Below the pieces are notes generated by a model, which saw nothing but the letters and a program-made list of their open reading frames with translations, was not told the DNA's origin and did not search any database. A stretch of 64,000 nucleotides of DNA from NCBI GenBank assembly GCA_963575745.1, contig CAUYUJ010014604.1, positions 692,023-756,022 of the forward strand, read 5' to 3'. The stretch comes from Prorocentrum cordatum (Eukaryota > Sar > Dinophyceae > Prorocentrales > Prorocentraceae). Position numbers and translations under genes: made by a program. The stretch's first letter is position 1, and every line of letters starts with the position of its first letter. Of this stretch, positions 1 to 11,130 are shown piece after piece.

Positions 1-715
1 CGCCGAAATGGCGGGTGGCATCGCATGCAGGCGCTGCCACTGGGGTTTTCGGTGGAGCTCCCTAAGGGGCCACGAAACGTGTGAGAGGTTCGCCGACAGG
101 GATGGTGGAATGGCATGCGGGCGCTGCCACTGGGGCCTTCGGTGGAGCTCCCACGAAGCGTGTGAGCGGTGCGCCGAAATGGAAGGTGGAACTGCATGCG
201 AGCGCTTCCACTGGGGCATTCGGTGGAGCTCCCTAGGGGCCACGAAACGTGTGAAAGCTGCACCGAGATGGGGGCGGAACGTATGCGGGCGCTGCCACTG
301 GGGCCTTCGGTGGAGCTCCCTAAGGGGCCACGAAACGGGTGAGAGGTTCGCCGACAGGGATGGTGGAACTGCATGCGGGCGCTGCCACTGGGGCCTTCAG
401 TGGGGTTCCCTATGGGACCACGAAACGTGTGAGGGGTGTGCCGAAATCGGGGGTGGAACTGCATGCGGCCGCTGCCACTGGGGCCTTCGGTAGAGCTCCC
501 TTTGGGGCACGAAACACGAAACGTCTGAGGGGTGTGCCGAATTTTTGGTGGAACCGCATGCGGGCGCTGCCACTAGGGCCTTCGGTGGAGCTCCCTATGG
601 GGCCACGAAACGTGTGAGGGGTGTACGGAAATGGAGGTGGAACTGCATGCGGGCGCTGCCAATGGGGCCTTCGGTGGAGCTTCCACGAAGCGTGCAAGGG
701 GTGTGCTGAATGGGA
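1..715. repeat. 87-bp satellite, left array
   Basis: About eight degenerate tandem monomers of 75-100 bp. Each contains CCACTGGGGCCTTCGG, GGAGCTCCCT and GGGGCCACGAAACGTGTGAG. It is the reverse complement of the larger array at 33.34-35.33 kb. Reading frames through it are by-products of the period. Confidence 0.9.
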
Positions 716-760
716 GGGGGGAGGAGGGAAGGGCAGCGGGAGGAGGACCGCGGGGCGCTG

Positions 761-800
761 TCTTGTCAAAATGAGGACCCAACACCACAAGATGGTTTGG
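761..800 (-). other. Conserved head next to the satellite
   Basis: This 40-bp segment contains AGGACCCAACACCACAAGAT. Its reverse complement recurs at 33196-33230, where it also adjoins a pyrimidine-rich tract and then the satellite. The satellite therefore seems to belong to a structured element with a fixed end rather than being a free-standing tandem repeat. Confidence 0.75.
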
Positions 801-956
801 AATCAATGCTGTTTGTTTCTGAGTTTTTGGTCTCCAGGGGCCCTCGCTGGGCCCCAGAACCGTCACATTTCAGCTCGCGACGACAACCTGGCCCTGGGAA
901 AAGGGTAGGGATTTCCGGGGACTCGGTTTGGAAAAGTTCAAGGCATCGGATCTCTT

Positions 957-1061
957 TTGTCTCTCTCTCTCTCTCTGTCTCTCTCCCTGTCTCTCTCCCT
1001 GTCTCTCTCCGTCTCTCTCCTTCTCTTCCTCTTTGTCTCTTTGTCTCCTTGTCTCTTTGTC

Positions 1062-1103
<42 letters not shown>

Positions 1104-1285
1104 CGTCTGTGTGTGCGCGTGTGTGTGTGTGTGTGTGTGTGGGTCTCTAGCTTTTAGCGGAAGAGGTTCGCTCTCGCCCCGCCGACCCAAAACGTGTGTG
1201 TGTGTGTGTGTGTGTGAGTGTGTGTGTGTGTGTGTGTCTGCCTGTCTGTCTGCCTGTCTGTCTGCCTGTCTGTCTGCCTGCCTGC

Positions 1286-1325
<40 letters not shown>

Positions 1326-1346
1326 TTGTCTGTCTCTTTGTCGGAC
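957..1346. repeat. CT / GTCT / GT microsatellite cluster
   Basis: Runs of CTCT, GTCT, GCCT and GT repeats, interrupted at 1143-1192 by a unique 45-bp segment. Open frames across it are low-complexity. Confidence 0.95.
1148..1192. other. Dispersed 45-bp segment beside a GT array, copy 1
   Basis: TAGCTTTTAGCGGAAGAGG followed by TTCGCTCTCGCCCCGC. Nearly the same segment is found at 27511-27554. Both copies run straight into a GT-rich microsatellite, so flank and microsatellite appear to be copied together. Confidence 0.75.
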
Positions 1347-1348
1347 TT

Positions 1349-1626
1349 GAAGGGCGCCTTCCAGACGCTGGAGACGGAGCCAGCCACTCGCGTGATGGCC
1401 GAGAAGAAGCCCGCCGTGGCGGCGGCGGCCGTCATTGTGTGGTAGAAGGGCGAGGTCTCCCACCTTTGGCGCGACGCTGGAGGGGCACTGCGCAAGGTCC
1501 CCAGCAGCTGAGGCTTCGACCAAGGATGCCCGCTATCAGCAGCCGCTTTCTCGGTGGAGCACAGCGACCCGCTGGCCGACTACTGCGGCGAGCTGACCAG
1601 CCTGGGCCCAGCCGCCTGGCTCTAAA
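1349..1626 (+). other. Weak coding-like island
   Basis: Two short frames have non-repetitive amino-acid composition: one ending at 1445 (residues DLKGAFQTLETEP, then an Ala/Val tail) and one at about 1556-1625 (EHSDPLADYCGELTSLG, then a stop). They are in different frames with no clear splice sites. They may be exon remnants. I do not recognise a family. Confidence 0.2.
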
Positions 1627-1655
1627 TCTATTTCGACGGCCGCGAATTTAAAAAC

Positions 1656-1870
1656 GAATGTGCGCGGCGCTTAGGCGGGAGCCACATTCTGAAAACGACC
1701 CGCCCTCATTCCGTCAAACTTTTGCAATTATTGAGAACGATTGTGCGCGGCGCTAAGGCGAGCGCCACATTTTGAAAACGACCCGACCTCACTGCGTGAA
1801 GCGCTTGCGAATGTTTGGAACATATGTGCGCGGCGCTGAGGCGTCAACCGCATTTTGGAAGCGACCCGCC
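1656..1870. repeat. Three tandem copies of an 84-bp repeat
   Basis: TGTGCGCGGCGCT recurs near 1659, 1742 and 1825, each time followed by a CCACATT- or CGCATT-type segment and GAAAACGACCCG or a close variant. A single degenerate relative is at about 61463-61500. Confidence 0.8.
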
Positions 1871-1995
1871 TTCCATTTCTGAAACGGTTGCCAGTTATTT
1901 AGCTTGGGGCTCAGGAAGTCTCAGGTGAGACGCCCAGCCCGCCCTTCGACTGGCTTCGGGGTGCGACAGGGAGGAGTTATTCATGAGGAAAGAAA

Positions 1996-2195
1996 TGGAG
2001 GAGGAGGAGGAGGAGGAGGAGGAGGAGGAGGAGGAGGAGAGAGAAGGAGGAGCAGAGAGGGGGCGGAGGAGGAGGAGGAGGAGAGGAGGAGGAGGAGGAG
2101 GAGGAGGAGGAGGAGGAGAAGGAGGAGCAGGAAGAGGAGGAGGAGGAGGAGGAGGAGGAGGAGGAGGAGGAGGAGGAGGAGGAGGAGGAGGTGGA
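1996..2195. repeat. GGA trinucleotide array
   Basis: About 200 bp of interrupted GGA/GAG repeat. The Glu, Arg or Gly homopolymer frames on + and the Ser/Leu frames on - are artefacts. Confidence 0.97.
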
Positions 2196-3995
2196 GAAGG
2201 CCTGCCCCCCCCCAGGGCGCGGGGAACTCAGCCGAGGTCTTCGCCTGCCTCCGGGGCGCGGGTTGCAAATCGCACCTGTTGTAGACAACGCCGCCATACA
2301 TCCGCCGATCTGTCTTTTTCAATGCGCTGCCCCGGAGGTCCCGACCCCTTCGCCCGGGCCAGTTTTTCGCCCTGGGTTTTGATGGTCTCGGGCCCCGATA
2401 CTGGCCCAAGAGGCCGAAATCGAGGAATCACACAGGCGGATTGAGAAAATCATGTCGTTGAAGGTCTGGGCCCTTCCGAGTCGCCGCCGAGTGGGGGCGG
2501 CAGGTCCCGACACACCCCCGTGGGGCGAGGCATGCTCGGCGGCGCCGCCCCCGCCCTCGAGGGCCTCTGCGGCAGCCCGTGGCCGCGCGCCCCGCCCGCG
2601 CGGCGTCGCGCGCGCGCGCGTGCCGCGCGTACGGACGGACCGCACCCGAGGATCGGCTCGTCGGTTCCGCCACGACTTCTGAAGGATGTCGCCGAGCTTC
2701 GCGATCATCGGTCCGCGACGGATGGAGTGGTTCTCGGCGTGTCCACCAGGCACACGTGGCCCCACAGTGGCGCCCTCAAAACTCGTCGATGAATGCCTTC
2801 GCGGCGGAGGTCTTGACGACGGACTTGGTTAGTTTCGCCTGGAACGGCGGACTTGCCGTGATTCTCCAGTCGTCTCGTGGCCTCCTGGACGTAGCCTCTG
2901 TTTCCACTGTGCCCTCTGTTGCCCCGAGGACCGACCTGGGATCCTCGACCTTCGATCCTCGACCCTCGGGCCTCGAGCTTCGACCTTCGACCTTTGACCC
3001 TCGATCCTCGCCCCTCGAACCTCGACGCTCGACCGTCGCCTGTCGACGTTCGAGCGGAGAAGCGTACGCGATGGGTTCGCACCGCGTCGACGCGGCGGCG
3101 GCGCCAGTGCGGGCGTTGAAGCCTGCAACGACGCCATCACGACGCGAACCTGCTTTATCGATGCCGATGCCGTTCCCCCGTTTTTGCTTCACTGGGCCTC
3201 CTGAGGGGGTTCCCCGTCGCCACGGCTGGATTATGTTAGGGATGCTGGTCAATCCACACCCTAGGAGATGCCGGGGAGCAGCAGCATCGGTATCTCCTGT
3301 TCCCCCGAAAGCCCGGCCCCGCGGACCGAGGTTCGAGGTTCGAGTTCCTTTTGCCGCCAGGGTGCTTTTCAGGCTCTCGTCGCGGCTGGATCAGGCTTTG
3401 AGGATCGACGGGTCGACTTCAGATCTCGGCGCGAGGGCTCCAAGGGGACGGTGTCACTGATGAGACCCTGATTGGTTTGGAGTTGAACCGAGGCTTGGTG
3501 AGGTTCCTGGGGCGAGGTCTGAGGGTCGATGACACAGATTTTCCAGCATTTGCTAGCACTTTCAAGCCTTTTTGAGTGCGCCCTCGTCGCTGCGGCTGGC
3601 TGGGCCCAGAGATTCTGGCCAGAGCTCACCCCCGCACGTGTGTGGCGGCGTGTGACTGATGGAGTTAGTTCTAGCCATCAATGTCCTTGGGTAAATGAAG
3701 ATAACAGTAACGACCTAACCAACCGTATGACTCTCCGAGCGCCCCTCTGTCGAGTGATCGCACTAACACGTGTCAAGTCATTGTTCCGTCTTGCCATGTA
3801 AGCGCTGATCTATGTGACGATGAGTCTACCAACCAAGCTATTTTTTCTATGTAACTGCCTACCTATCCAGCTGCCTGCGTCAAGTCCCGCCACCGTGCCA
3901 ACCCAGCATTTTCGGTGGCGACTGTTCGAGGGGGCATGGGAGGCCGTCACGTGTGACACCTCGTGTCTCCAGGCTTTCGAGTTCCGTGATAAGCA
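2196..3995. other. Gene-free stretch with a TCGAC-type minisatellite
   Basis: 2460-2660 is very GC- and CpG-rich. 2935-3060 is a 7-8 bp repeat of the CCTCGAC type. 3205-3290 contains a CCCCGTCGCCACGGCTGGA segment that recurs at 10.65 and 37.92 kb. I see no gene I can support. Confidence 0.6.
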
Positions 3996-3999
3996 TTAT

Positions 4000-4834
4000 T
4001 AGGATGAGGATGCGGATGCGGATGAGGAGGGGGATCAGGATGAGGATGGTGAAGAGGATGATTCTGATGATGAGTAGGAAGAGTAATATGATGATGACGA
4101 TGACGATGACGGCGACGGCGACGATGATGACCCGATGATGCTGTTGCTGCTGCTGATGATGATGATGGCTGTTGTGAGGATGCTGATGGTGATGATGATG
4201 CTGGTTGTGGTGGTGAGATGATGGTGGTGACGCCCACGATGATGATAATGAGGCTGATGATGCTGATGATGATGCTGATGTGAATGACGATGCTGATTAG
4301 GATGCTGATACTCGTGATGTTGCTGTTGTTGCTGTTGATGTTGATGATGGTGCTGATGATGATGCTGATACTGCTTATGAGGGTGGTGGTGATGCTGCTG
4401 CTGATGATGAGGATGCTGCTGCTGATGATGATGCTGACGATGCGGATACTGATAATGACGATGATGCTGCTGATGATGCTGCTGCTGATGATGATGATGC
4501 TGATGATGATGCTGATGCTGATGCTGGTGCTGCTGATGCTGATGCTGCTAATGTTGCCGCTGAGGACGATGATGATGCTGACGATTGTGATGCTGCTGCT
4601 GCTGCTGTTGATGTTGATGCTTATGATGCTGCTGTTGCTGCAGATGATGCTGACACTGGTGATGATTATGATGCTTGTGATGAGTATGATGGTTATAATG
4701 ATGCTGATGCTGATGATGCTGATGACGATGCTGATGTTGCCGATGATGATGATGATGCTGATGCTGATGCTGATGAGGATTATGGTAATAATGACGATGA
4801 TGATGCTGATTATGATGATGATGCTGATTACGAC

Positions 4835-4884
<50 letters not shown>

Positions 4885-4977
4885 CGACGACGATGATGAT
4901 GCTGATGATGATGATGATGATGTTGATGATGTTGATGATGATGCTGATGATGATGATGATGATGATGTTGATGATGT

Positions 4978-5066
<89 letters not shown>

Positions 5067-5165
5067 CTGATGATGATGATGTTGATCATGATCATGATGA
5101 TGTGGGGAAGGAGGAGGAGGAGGAGCAGGAGGATGAGGAGGAGCAGGAGGAGGAGGAGGAGGATA
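4000..5165. repeat. 1.1-kb GAT array ending in GGA
   Basis: Long imperfect GAT/GCT repeat, purest at about 4840-5070, passing into GGA repeats at 5105-5163. The long Met/Leu frames on + and Ile or His frames on - are produced by the repeat. Confidence 0.97.
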
Positions 5166-5239
5166 AATACGAAGTCCATCAATCGTGACACCTTTCGTCT
5201 TCACTGCTTGGAGGGCTCTCACGGATCTCGTTTGGTCCG

Positions 5240-5570
5240 TCTGGCAGTTGCTTTGGCCTCTTGTGAGACAGTCTTGGGGGTCCCTTGGGGCCCTCTTGAG
5301 CCGCCTTGGGGCCCTCTCATGCCGTCTTGGGGCTCTCTTGGGCCGTCTTGGGGCCCTCTTGGCCGTATGGTGGGTGCCTGGGGGCAGTCGTGGGGCCGCC
5401 TTGACGCCAGGGCCTTCTAAGGCCGTCTTGGGTCCCAGGGGGGGTCCATCGTGGGGCCCTCTTGGGCCCTCTTGGGCCATCTTGGGACTCTCTTGGGGGC
5501 CTCTTTGGCCGTCTTGGGGCCATCGTGGAGGCTTCGTGGGCGTGGGCCGCCTTGGGCTGACGGAAGTTTG
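5240..5570. repeat. TTGGG-rich dispersed repeat, copy 1
   Basis: Quasi-repeats of 10-26 bp built from CTTGGGGCCCTC and CTTGGGCCGTCTTGG. Same family as 15.16-15.83, 30.43-30.60, 31.51-31.83 and 36.19-36.34 kb. Confidence 0.85.
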
Positions 5571-6234
5571 ACGTGGCCTCGGGACCATGGTTTTTCGGTT
5601 ACGAAGGATCGTGGCCTCAGGAGGGAAGGGCGATGCACGCGGGCAGAGGGGGGGAATGATGATCCTGTCAAATTGCAGACACCCTACCAGACAGCCCTTG
5701 GCATCCTACCACGCTCCAACATGTGCGAGGGCACGGTGGTGGATCTGGCTACCGATCAAACAGTCTTGTCATCTATCTCGTCACGGGGCAATCGCCTGGG
5801 CACGTGACAACCACGACGCACGAATCGGCGGGGCCATTGTGTGACAGTATGCCAGCCACCGTCCACCCACGGAGGACGAAATATCTTTGCAGCCAGTGAT
5901 CCATTCTGGCCCGCGCGCGCAGGTTCGCTTCGCACGCAAGCGCGACATGAGTCGAACTGAAACCGAAACCGAATTACCAGTGGGTGGCACTCCGTTTCGC
6001 CTTTAGTCTCACCCCCCATCACCATCACAAAGGGGGGGTCCAGTAAGCGTCTCTCACGGCGGAATCGCCGTGGACTGGCCACCCAAGCGGTCTTCAAACA
6101 CTGGCCTCACAGCCCGCATCTGGGTTAGAAAGCGAGCTCTCGAGCGAGAAGGGTTCTCCACCGCCTGCGCAAACGAGCCACATAAGCACAGGTGCTCAGT
6201 GTCGTGTTTGCATGGTGCTCTCATGTCATTTTCG
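5571..6234. other. No recognisable gene
   Basis: Mixed-composition sequence without repeats that I can define. Short frames exist on both strands but none shows a recognisable motif. Confidence 0.5.
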
Positions 6235-6366
6235 GCCTCTCTGTCTGCCTGTCTCTCTGTCTCTGTCTCTGTCTCTGTCTCTGTCTCTGTCTCTACCTGT
6301 CTGTCTGTCCGTCTGTCTGTCGGTGTCTGTCTCTCCCTCTTTTTTCCCCCCCCCTCTCTCTCTCTT
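6235..6366. repeat. CTGTCT microsatellite
   Basis: Alternating CTGT, CTCT and GTCT units. Confidence 0.95.
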
Positions 6367-6454
6367 GATGGAATGTACACATCTGCCCTTTCTTCATCCT
6401 GCTGCCTCCAGCCGCTCTCTCCCAACCATCAGGCTGGGGTGGAACTCGACGAGC

Positions 6455-6518
6455 CAATCGAGGTACATCCAGGCACATTTAGGTACATCCAGATACATCG
6501 AGGTACATCCAGAGATCT
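6455..6518. repeat. AGGTACATCCAG minisatellite
   Basis: About five imperfect copies of an 11-13 bp unit with the core GTACATCCAG. Confidence 0.8.
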
Positions 6519-6871
6519 CCAGGGAAACCTGGAGCAAGTCGTGGACCCCCCCCCGAAGTCTTAGAAGATGCCAGACGCTTCGTCCGGCGGCGTCGCCGCC
6601 GAGGAGGGCCCAGGCCCCCCGACGCCGTGACCGGACTGGGTCCCCTGGAGAGGCCTCGACCCCTCCCCCGGGACCGGCCTCTCGTCCCGGGTCGTCTCCT
6701 GACGGCCCTGGGGCCCAGTGGGCCCCCCCCGGAGGGCCCCTTGCGATCCGACCGATCCGATTCCATCTCGGGCACCGCTCGCCGCGCGGCCGCCGCCCTC
6801 GGTGGCTCGAGAGGCCGCCGGCCGCGCTCCCCGCCCGAAGTCGCGCAGCCCCGCTCCGCCGCACACTCCAG

Positions 6872-7021
6872 GCGGGGAGGAGGAGGAGGAGGAGGGGGAG
6901 GAGGGGGAGGAGGGGGAGGAGGGGGAGGAGGGGGAGGAGGAGGGGGGGAGGAGGAGGAGGAGGAGGAGGAGGAGGAGGGAGGAGGAGGAGGAGGGAGGAG
7001 GAGGAGGAGGGGGGGGGGGGG
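6872..7021. repeat. GGA / GGGGA array
   Basis: About 150 bp of purine-only repeat ending in a G run. Confidence 0.97.
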
Positions 7022-8127
7022 CGCTTGCCCTGCCTCGCTCCCGCGCTTGCCCTGCCTCGCTCCCCTGCTCCTCCCCCGTCCTCCCCCTCCTCTTCCTCAG
7101 GCCCCCTCGCGTCGAGAGAAACACACGACAGGAGGTTTCCGGCCATGCTCGGCCACTTGGGTAGATTAGCCCTCACTTCGACCCGTGTTTGAGCTGCGCG
7201 CGGGTCGCATCATGCGACTGCGCGGTGGCCTCTTCAGGGGCTGTTGCGGGGAAGCGTCAGAGCAGAGTTCCAGAGTCTGACTCCACACCGCGGTGTAATG
7301 CTTTCCCTCCTGGATTGTTTTTTGTTGGCTTGGAGCCACGAGGGGCCACTTGCGGGGTCAGTGCTGCTGTTTTGAAGCTCTCGTCGAGCAGGGAAAGGTT
7401 CTGAGTTATCTTGTCGAGCTTTCGAAGCCAGTCGGCGTTAGCAGCTGCTTGAAATGATCCCACGTCTTGCCATGTCTATCGCTCACGACAGAACAGCGGA
7501 TTACCAGATTTGAACCGGGGATGGGGCGATCGGGAAATTTCCAATGTGTTGCAGGGGTATATTGTCATGCTCCCTTGCGCAGCGCTGGACACGCGCAATT
7601 CTGCGTGCATTGGGCGCCGACCAGGTCAATGCGGGCAGGCTGCTAGGCTATGAATGTCATCGGCAATGTCATCGGCAATTCTTTCGACATTGAGGACTAC
7701 TCCCGGCCAAGTCGCGTTTCGTCCATTTTGACATTTCGGAGGGAGCAGGACATTCACTTGATCGGCATGCGGTCGATGCTGAGGTTTGAGATGGGATTGT
7801 CTCGGCGAAGGGGTCTTGTCCGATACAGAGGCAAAAAAAGAGCGGAGGAGGACGAGGAGGAGTGAATGCAAAGTTCTGGCCCGCCTCCCAACCAGCACAA
7901 CCCAACCCCAGCGAAGCTCAGCTTGGCAGGTGTGCCCAACAGCACTGATTCCCTAAGCGACGAATTCTGCAAGGGGGTTCGACTCTCCGGGGAAGGCGAT
8001 TCTGGGTTCCAGAATGCGAGAGAAATTGCCGCGTGCCGTGCCCACGCGCCGCGCCCAGGTTCCCCACACAGCGAATGCTGGGAGGGCCCCCAGTGGGGAA
8101 GGTCAGTGCCAGGTTCTAGAGTGTGAG
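7022..8127. other. No supported gene
   Basis: Contains a small direct repeat (AATGTCATCGGC, about 7650-7680) and a 71-codon + frame at 7650-7865 with ordinary composition but no recognisable motif. I see nothing else. Confidence 0.4.
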
Positions 8128-8575
8128 CACAGGTGCCGCCCGTGGCCGTGCCGTACCGTGTCGTGCCGGGCCCGCGTGCCGTGTCGTGCTTGCGTGCTGT
8201 GCAGGGTCGGGCCGTGCTCCCAGAATGCGAAGAAGGTTCCGCCCGCGGCCGTGCCGTCCAAGGCCGTGCCGTGCCACGCCGGAAAAGTTGCCGTGCCGTG
8301 CCCGCGTGCCGTGCCGTGCCGTGCAGTGCCCGCCCGCCGTGCGGTGCCTTGCTGGGTGTCGAGAGTGCGAAAAAGCTGCCGTGTCGTGCTGTGTCGCGCC
8401 GCGTCCGCGTGCCGTGCCGTGCCGTGCCGCGCCGTGCCTGGTTTCGGGAATGCGGAGTTGCTGTGGCGTATCGTGCCGTGCCGTGCCGTGCTGGATTTCA
8501 GAATGCGGAAAAGTCGCCGTACCGAGCCGTGCCGTCCCTGGTTTTTAGCATGCGAAGAAGTTGCCGTGTTTTGCT
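8128..8575. repeat. CCGTG pentanucleotide-rich repeat
   Basis: GCCGTGCCGTGCCGTG runs separated by segments such as GGTTTCGGGAATGCG and CAGAATGCGGAAAAG, which themselves recur every 60-100 bp. It is a higher-order repeat built on CCGTG. Confidence 0.9.
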
Positions 8576-8799
8576 TGGTTTTCAGAGTGCGTCACAATTG
8601 CCGTGCTTTGCTTGCTTTTCAGGATCTGGAAAAGTTGCTGTGCCGTGCTGTTCCGACCGTGCGTTTGACAATTCAGCGTTGATGTTTAGTGTCTACTTGC
8701 TGATGTGATGTTGTAAGGGCTGATCTGGGTTTTGGCAGCTGCGAGAGCTCTCCTGGAGTAGCAGCGCGAGTTGGCCCCGTGCCGTTTCGGCCCCGTGCT

Positions 8800-9754
8800 G
8801 CCTCGGCCTTCGGCCTTCGGCCTGCCTGTTAGGGTCGTTCCACCGTCCTGTGCCCCGTCGGCCCGCCCGCCTGGATGGCTGCCCGCCCGCTTGCCTGAAT
8901 GACAGCCCACCCGCTTGTCAGGGCCGGCCCGCCTCTTTCCGCCCGCCCGCCTGTTGGAGCCCACCCGCCTGGTCGCCGCCCGCCCGCCCGAGTGACCGGC
9001 CTGGTCGCGAAGGGAGGAAGTTCGGGCAATGTTGACAGGGGGCAGTGGAGGGGAGAGGGACATTCCCCTTTCGGAGGTTGCGAGCGGTGTCCCTTGCTCA
9101 AGGGGTCCCCAGCTTTTCGCTCCATGTTGGTGCCCCCAGGGCCCTCTTGGCCTCGTGACGGGTGCTCTGGAGGCCGTGGAGGCCTCCTTGTGAATCCTGG
9201 GGGCACCTTGGGCCAGAGACACCTCTGGCAACACCCAACTCGCCTTGGTGCCCTCCGTTGGCGTGAGGATAGACGGCGCCGCCGCCACCAGCGGGCCAGC
9301 TCCAGCGAGGATGTCCACGGTCCCCCCCCTGAGCTGGAGGTTTGAGATGTCTCGAGCGGGGCGCCGCAAAACAGGGATGCCATGCCACCAGGAGGGCCCT
9401 CCCCAGCTCCTCCTGGCGGCGGTGGCGCCGATCTCCTTTGCCCCCTCCCCGGCCTCTCGGGGCGGCGCGGCAGCCTCGGGCCTCTCCGTACGCAGAGGAG
9501 GACAAGGACGACGCTGCGGCGCAGGGGGACGACGCCTACTCCGTGGTCGTGCAGAAGAAGGACGCCATCGCCAGAGCCTCGCCGAGCGGTGCTCGCGCTC
9601 GAGCCCGCGTTGGAGCTCGGGCGCGTGCCTCGTGCGGCCGCGCGCCCGCGGAGCGTCCCCGCGGGCTTCAGCCAGCAGCGCCTCCTGCGCGCTCCCCTTC
9701 TCGAGCGCTCCGAGCTGTGCTCGGCGGCCCCCGCGCCTCCCCGCCCCCTCTTCT
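8800..9754. other. CCCGCCCG-rich sequence with a weak coding-like island
   Basis: 8845-9000 is GCCCGCCCG-type low-complexity sequence. Near 9484-9590 a + frame reads EEDKDDAAAQGDDAY and VVVQKKDAIARA, which looks less repetitive than its surroundings. Without splice sites or a known domain I do not call a gene. Confidence 0.25.
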
Positions 9755-9915
9755 CGAAGCCGACCGCTGGTTTCGCCGACGGCTGGTTTCGCCCGGCTGG
9801 TTTCGCCCAGCTGGTTTCGCCCGGCGGAGCCAGCTCCGTCGGCGAAGCCAACTCCGTCGTTGAAACCAGCTCCTGCTGGCGAAACCAGTTGCCGTCGGCG
9901 AAACTGCCCGACCCG
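9755..9915. repeat. GCTGGTTTCGCC minisatellite that inverts on itself
   Basis: At least four units of GCTGGTTTCGCC (9767-9822) are followed by reverse-complement units GGCGAAACCAG (9838-9905). Folded, this would form a long imperfect hairpin. Confidence 0.85.
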
Positions 9916-9939
9916 ATGCGCCCGCCAGGGACCGCCCGC

Positions 9940-10370
9940 CCGACCCGACCCGCCGCCCGTTAGAGTTCGCGCGTGCTCGGTCGAGCGCGCCCCACACTCA
10001 AATGTCCCGCCCGCCGGACCTGACCCGTCCGTCAGGGTCCGCCCGCCCGACCCGACCCGACCCGCCCGTGAAGGTCCGCCTGCCCGACCCGACCCGCCCG
10101 ATAGGGTTCGCGCGTGCTCGGTCGAGCGCGCCCCAAACTTAAATGTCCCGCCCGCCCGATCCGACCCGCCCGTCAGGGTCCGTCTGCCCGACCCGACCCG
10201 ACCCGCCCGCCAGGGTCCGCCCGCCCGACCCGACCCGCCCGTTAGGGTTCGCGCGTGCTCGGTCGAGCGTGCCCCACCCTTTACTGTCCCGCCCGCCCGA
10301 CCCGTCCGCCCGTCCGACCCGACTCGACCCGCCCGCTAGGGTCCGCCCGCCCGACCCGGCCCGCCCTTTA
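9940..10370. repeat. 141-bp higher-order repeat of CCCGACC
   Basis: GCGCGTGCTCGGTCGAGCG recurs near 9969, 10110 and 10251, a 141-142 bp spacing. The intervals are filled by CCCGACCCGACCCGCCCG units. Confidence 0.9.
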
Positions 10371-10374
10371 GGAA

Positions 10375-10560
10375 TCGCGTCGGCGAAACCAGCGCCAGCG
10401 AAGCCGGCGCCGGCGAAACCAGCCGCCGGCGAAACCAGCCGCTGGCGAAACCAGCGGGGCGAAACCAGCGGGGCGAAACCAGTACCGGCGAAACCAGCCG
10501 TCGGCGAAACCAGCGGGGCGAAACCAGCGCCGGCGAAACCAGCGCCGGCGAAACCAGCTC
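10375..10560. repeat. GGCGAAACCAGC minisatellite
   Basis: About fourteen 12-15 bp units of GGCGAAACCAGC/GCC. Same orientation as the right arm at 9838-9905 and inverted relative to 9767-9822. Confidence 0.9.
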
Positions 10561-10624
10561 ATGCCTTCTCGAGGAGGAGGAAAGCACGGCGTGAACATTA
10601 GGTCGCAGAGAAGGGAAGGATACC

Positions 10625-10745
10625 GATACTGCTACCCTTCCATCGTTTTCTTTTGTTTGGGGTCTCCTGGGGGGACCCTCGTCGCCACGGCTGGACTCGC
10701 TTGGATATCTTGGTGGTCAGAACGCATCCTAGGACCTAGGAGAGG
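10625..10745. repeat. Dispersed module preceding a hairpin element, copy 1
   Basis: GATACTGCTACCCTTCC, then CTCCTGGGGGGACCCTCGTC and GCCACGGCTGGACTCGC. A related block lies at 37865-37975, again ahead of a hairpin element, and a shorter piece is at about 3205-3260. Confidence 0.65.
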
Positions 10746-10989
10746 TCCTGGGAACCTTTTTGTCCCCCTGCCCCCCCAGTGGGGAGTTTGTTGATTAGCG
10801 TGTCGCGCCGCCGCTTCTGGCCCATCATGCCTCGGCGCGGCACGCTGACCACGTCTCAGTCCCCAGGCGTCGGCGTCCCCAGCTTTTCCCAGCCTCCCGC
10901 CCCGCGGAGCGGAGTGACACGCTATCAGTTCGCAGGACACAGCATGTCGCTGGGGCCGCCGCCGCGACACGCTAAGCGTTCACGGCCGT

Positions 10990-11130
10990 AGACTTTTGGA
11001 TGGCCGCGCGGAGCTCTTGGATCTACGTTGGACTCCCCTTGCGGCGCCTCTGGCACCGTCCCTGCCGCACTCTGCCATGGAGGGGGCCCAGCGCCGATCC
11101 AAGAACTCAGCGCCCACCTCTATCTGTGCC
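10990..11130. mobile_element. Hairpin (foldback) element, copy 1
   Basis: The left arm contains GCGGAGCTCTTGGATCTACG. The right arm, reverse-complemented, contains GCTGAGTTCTTGGATCGGCG. Between them lies GCGGCGCCTCTGG. The same architecture, with better arms, is at 36915-37075 and 38010-38175. No coding capacity, so it would be non-autonomous. Confidence 0.6.

Noticed and set aside
5290-5300. Reverse-strand leader (CTTGAGCC) in TTGGG repeats at 5.29 and 15.51 kb
   Set aside because: Only eight bases match and the context is CTTGGG-type repeat.
4284-5420. 378-codon + frame and 346- to 414-codon - frames
   Set aside because: Met/Leu, Ile and His homopolymers produced by the GAT array.
8128-8575. 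rRNA or tRNA cluster suggested by dense GC-rich repeats
   Set aside because: The sequence is CCGTG slippage; no conserved rRNA or tRNA motif was seen here or elsewhere in the window.
9245-10339. 364-codon + frame and an opposing 340-codon - frame
   Set aside because: Arg/Pro/Ala composition from CCCGACC and GGCGAAACCAG repeats; both strands equally open.
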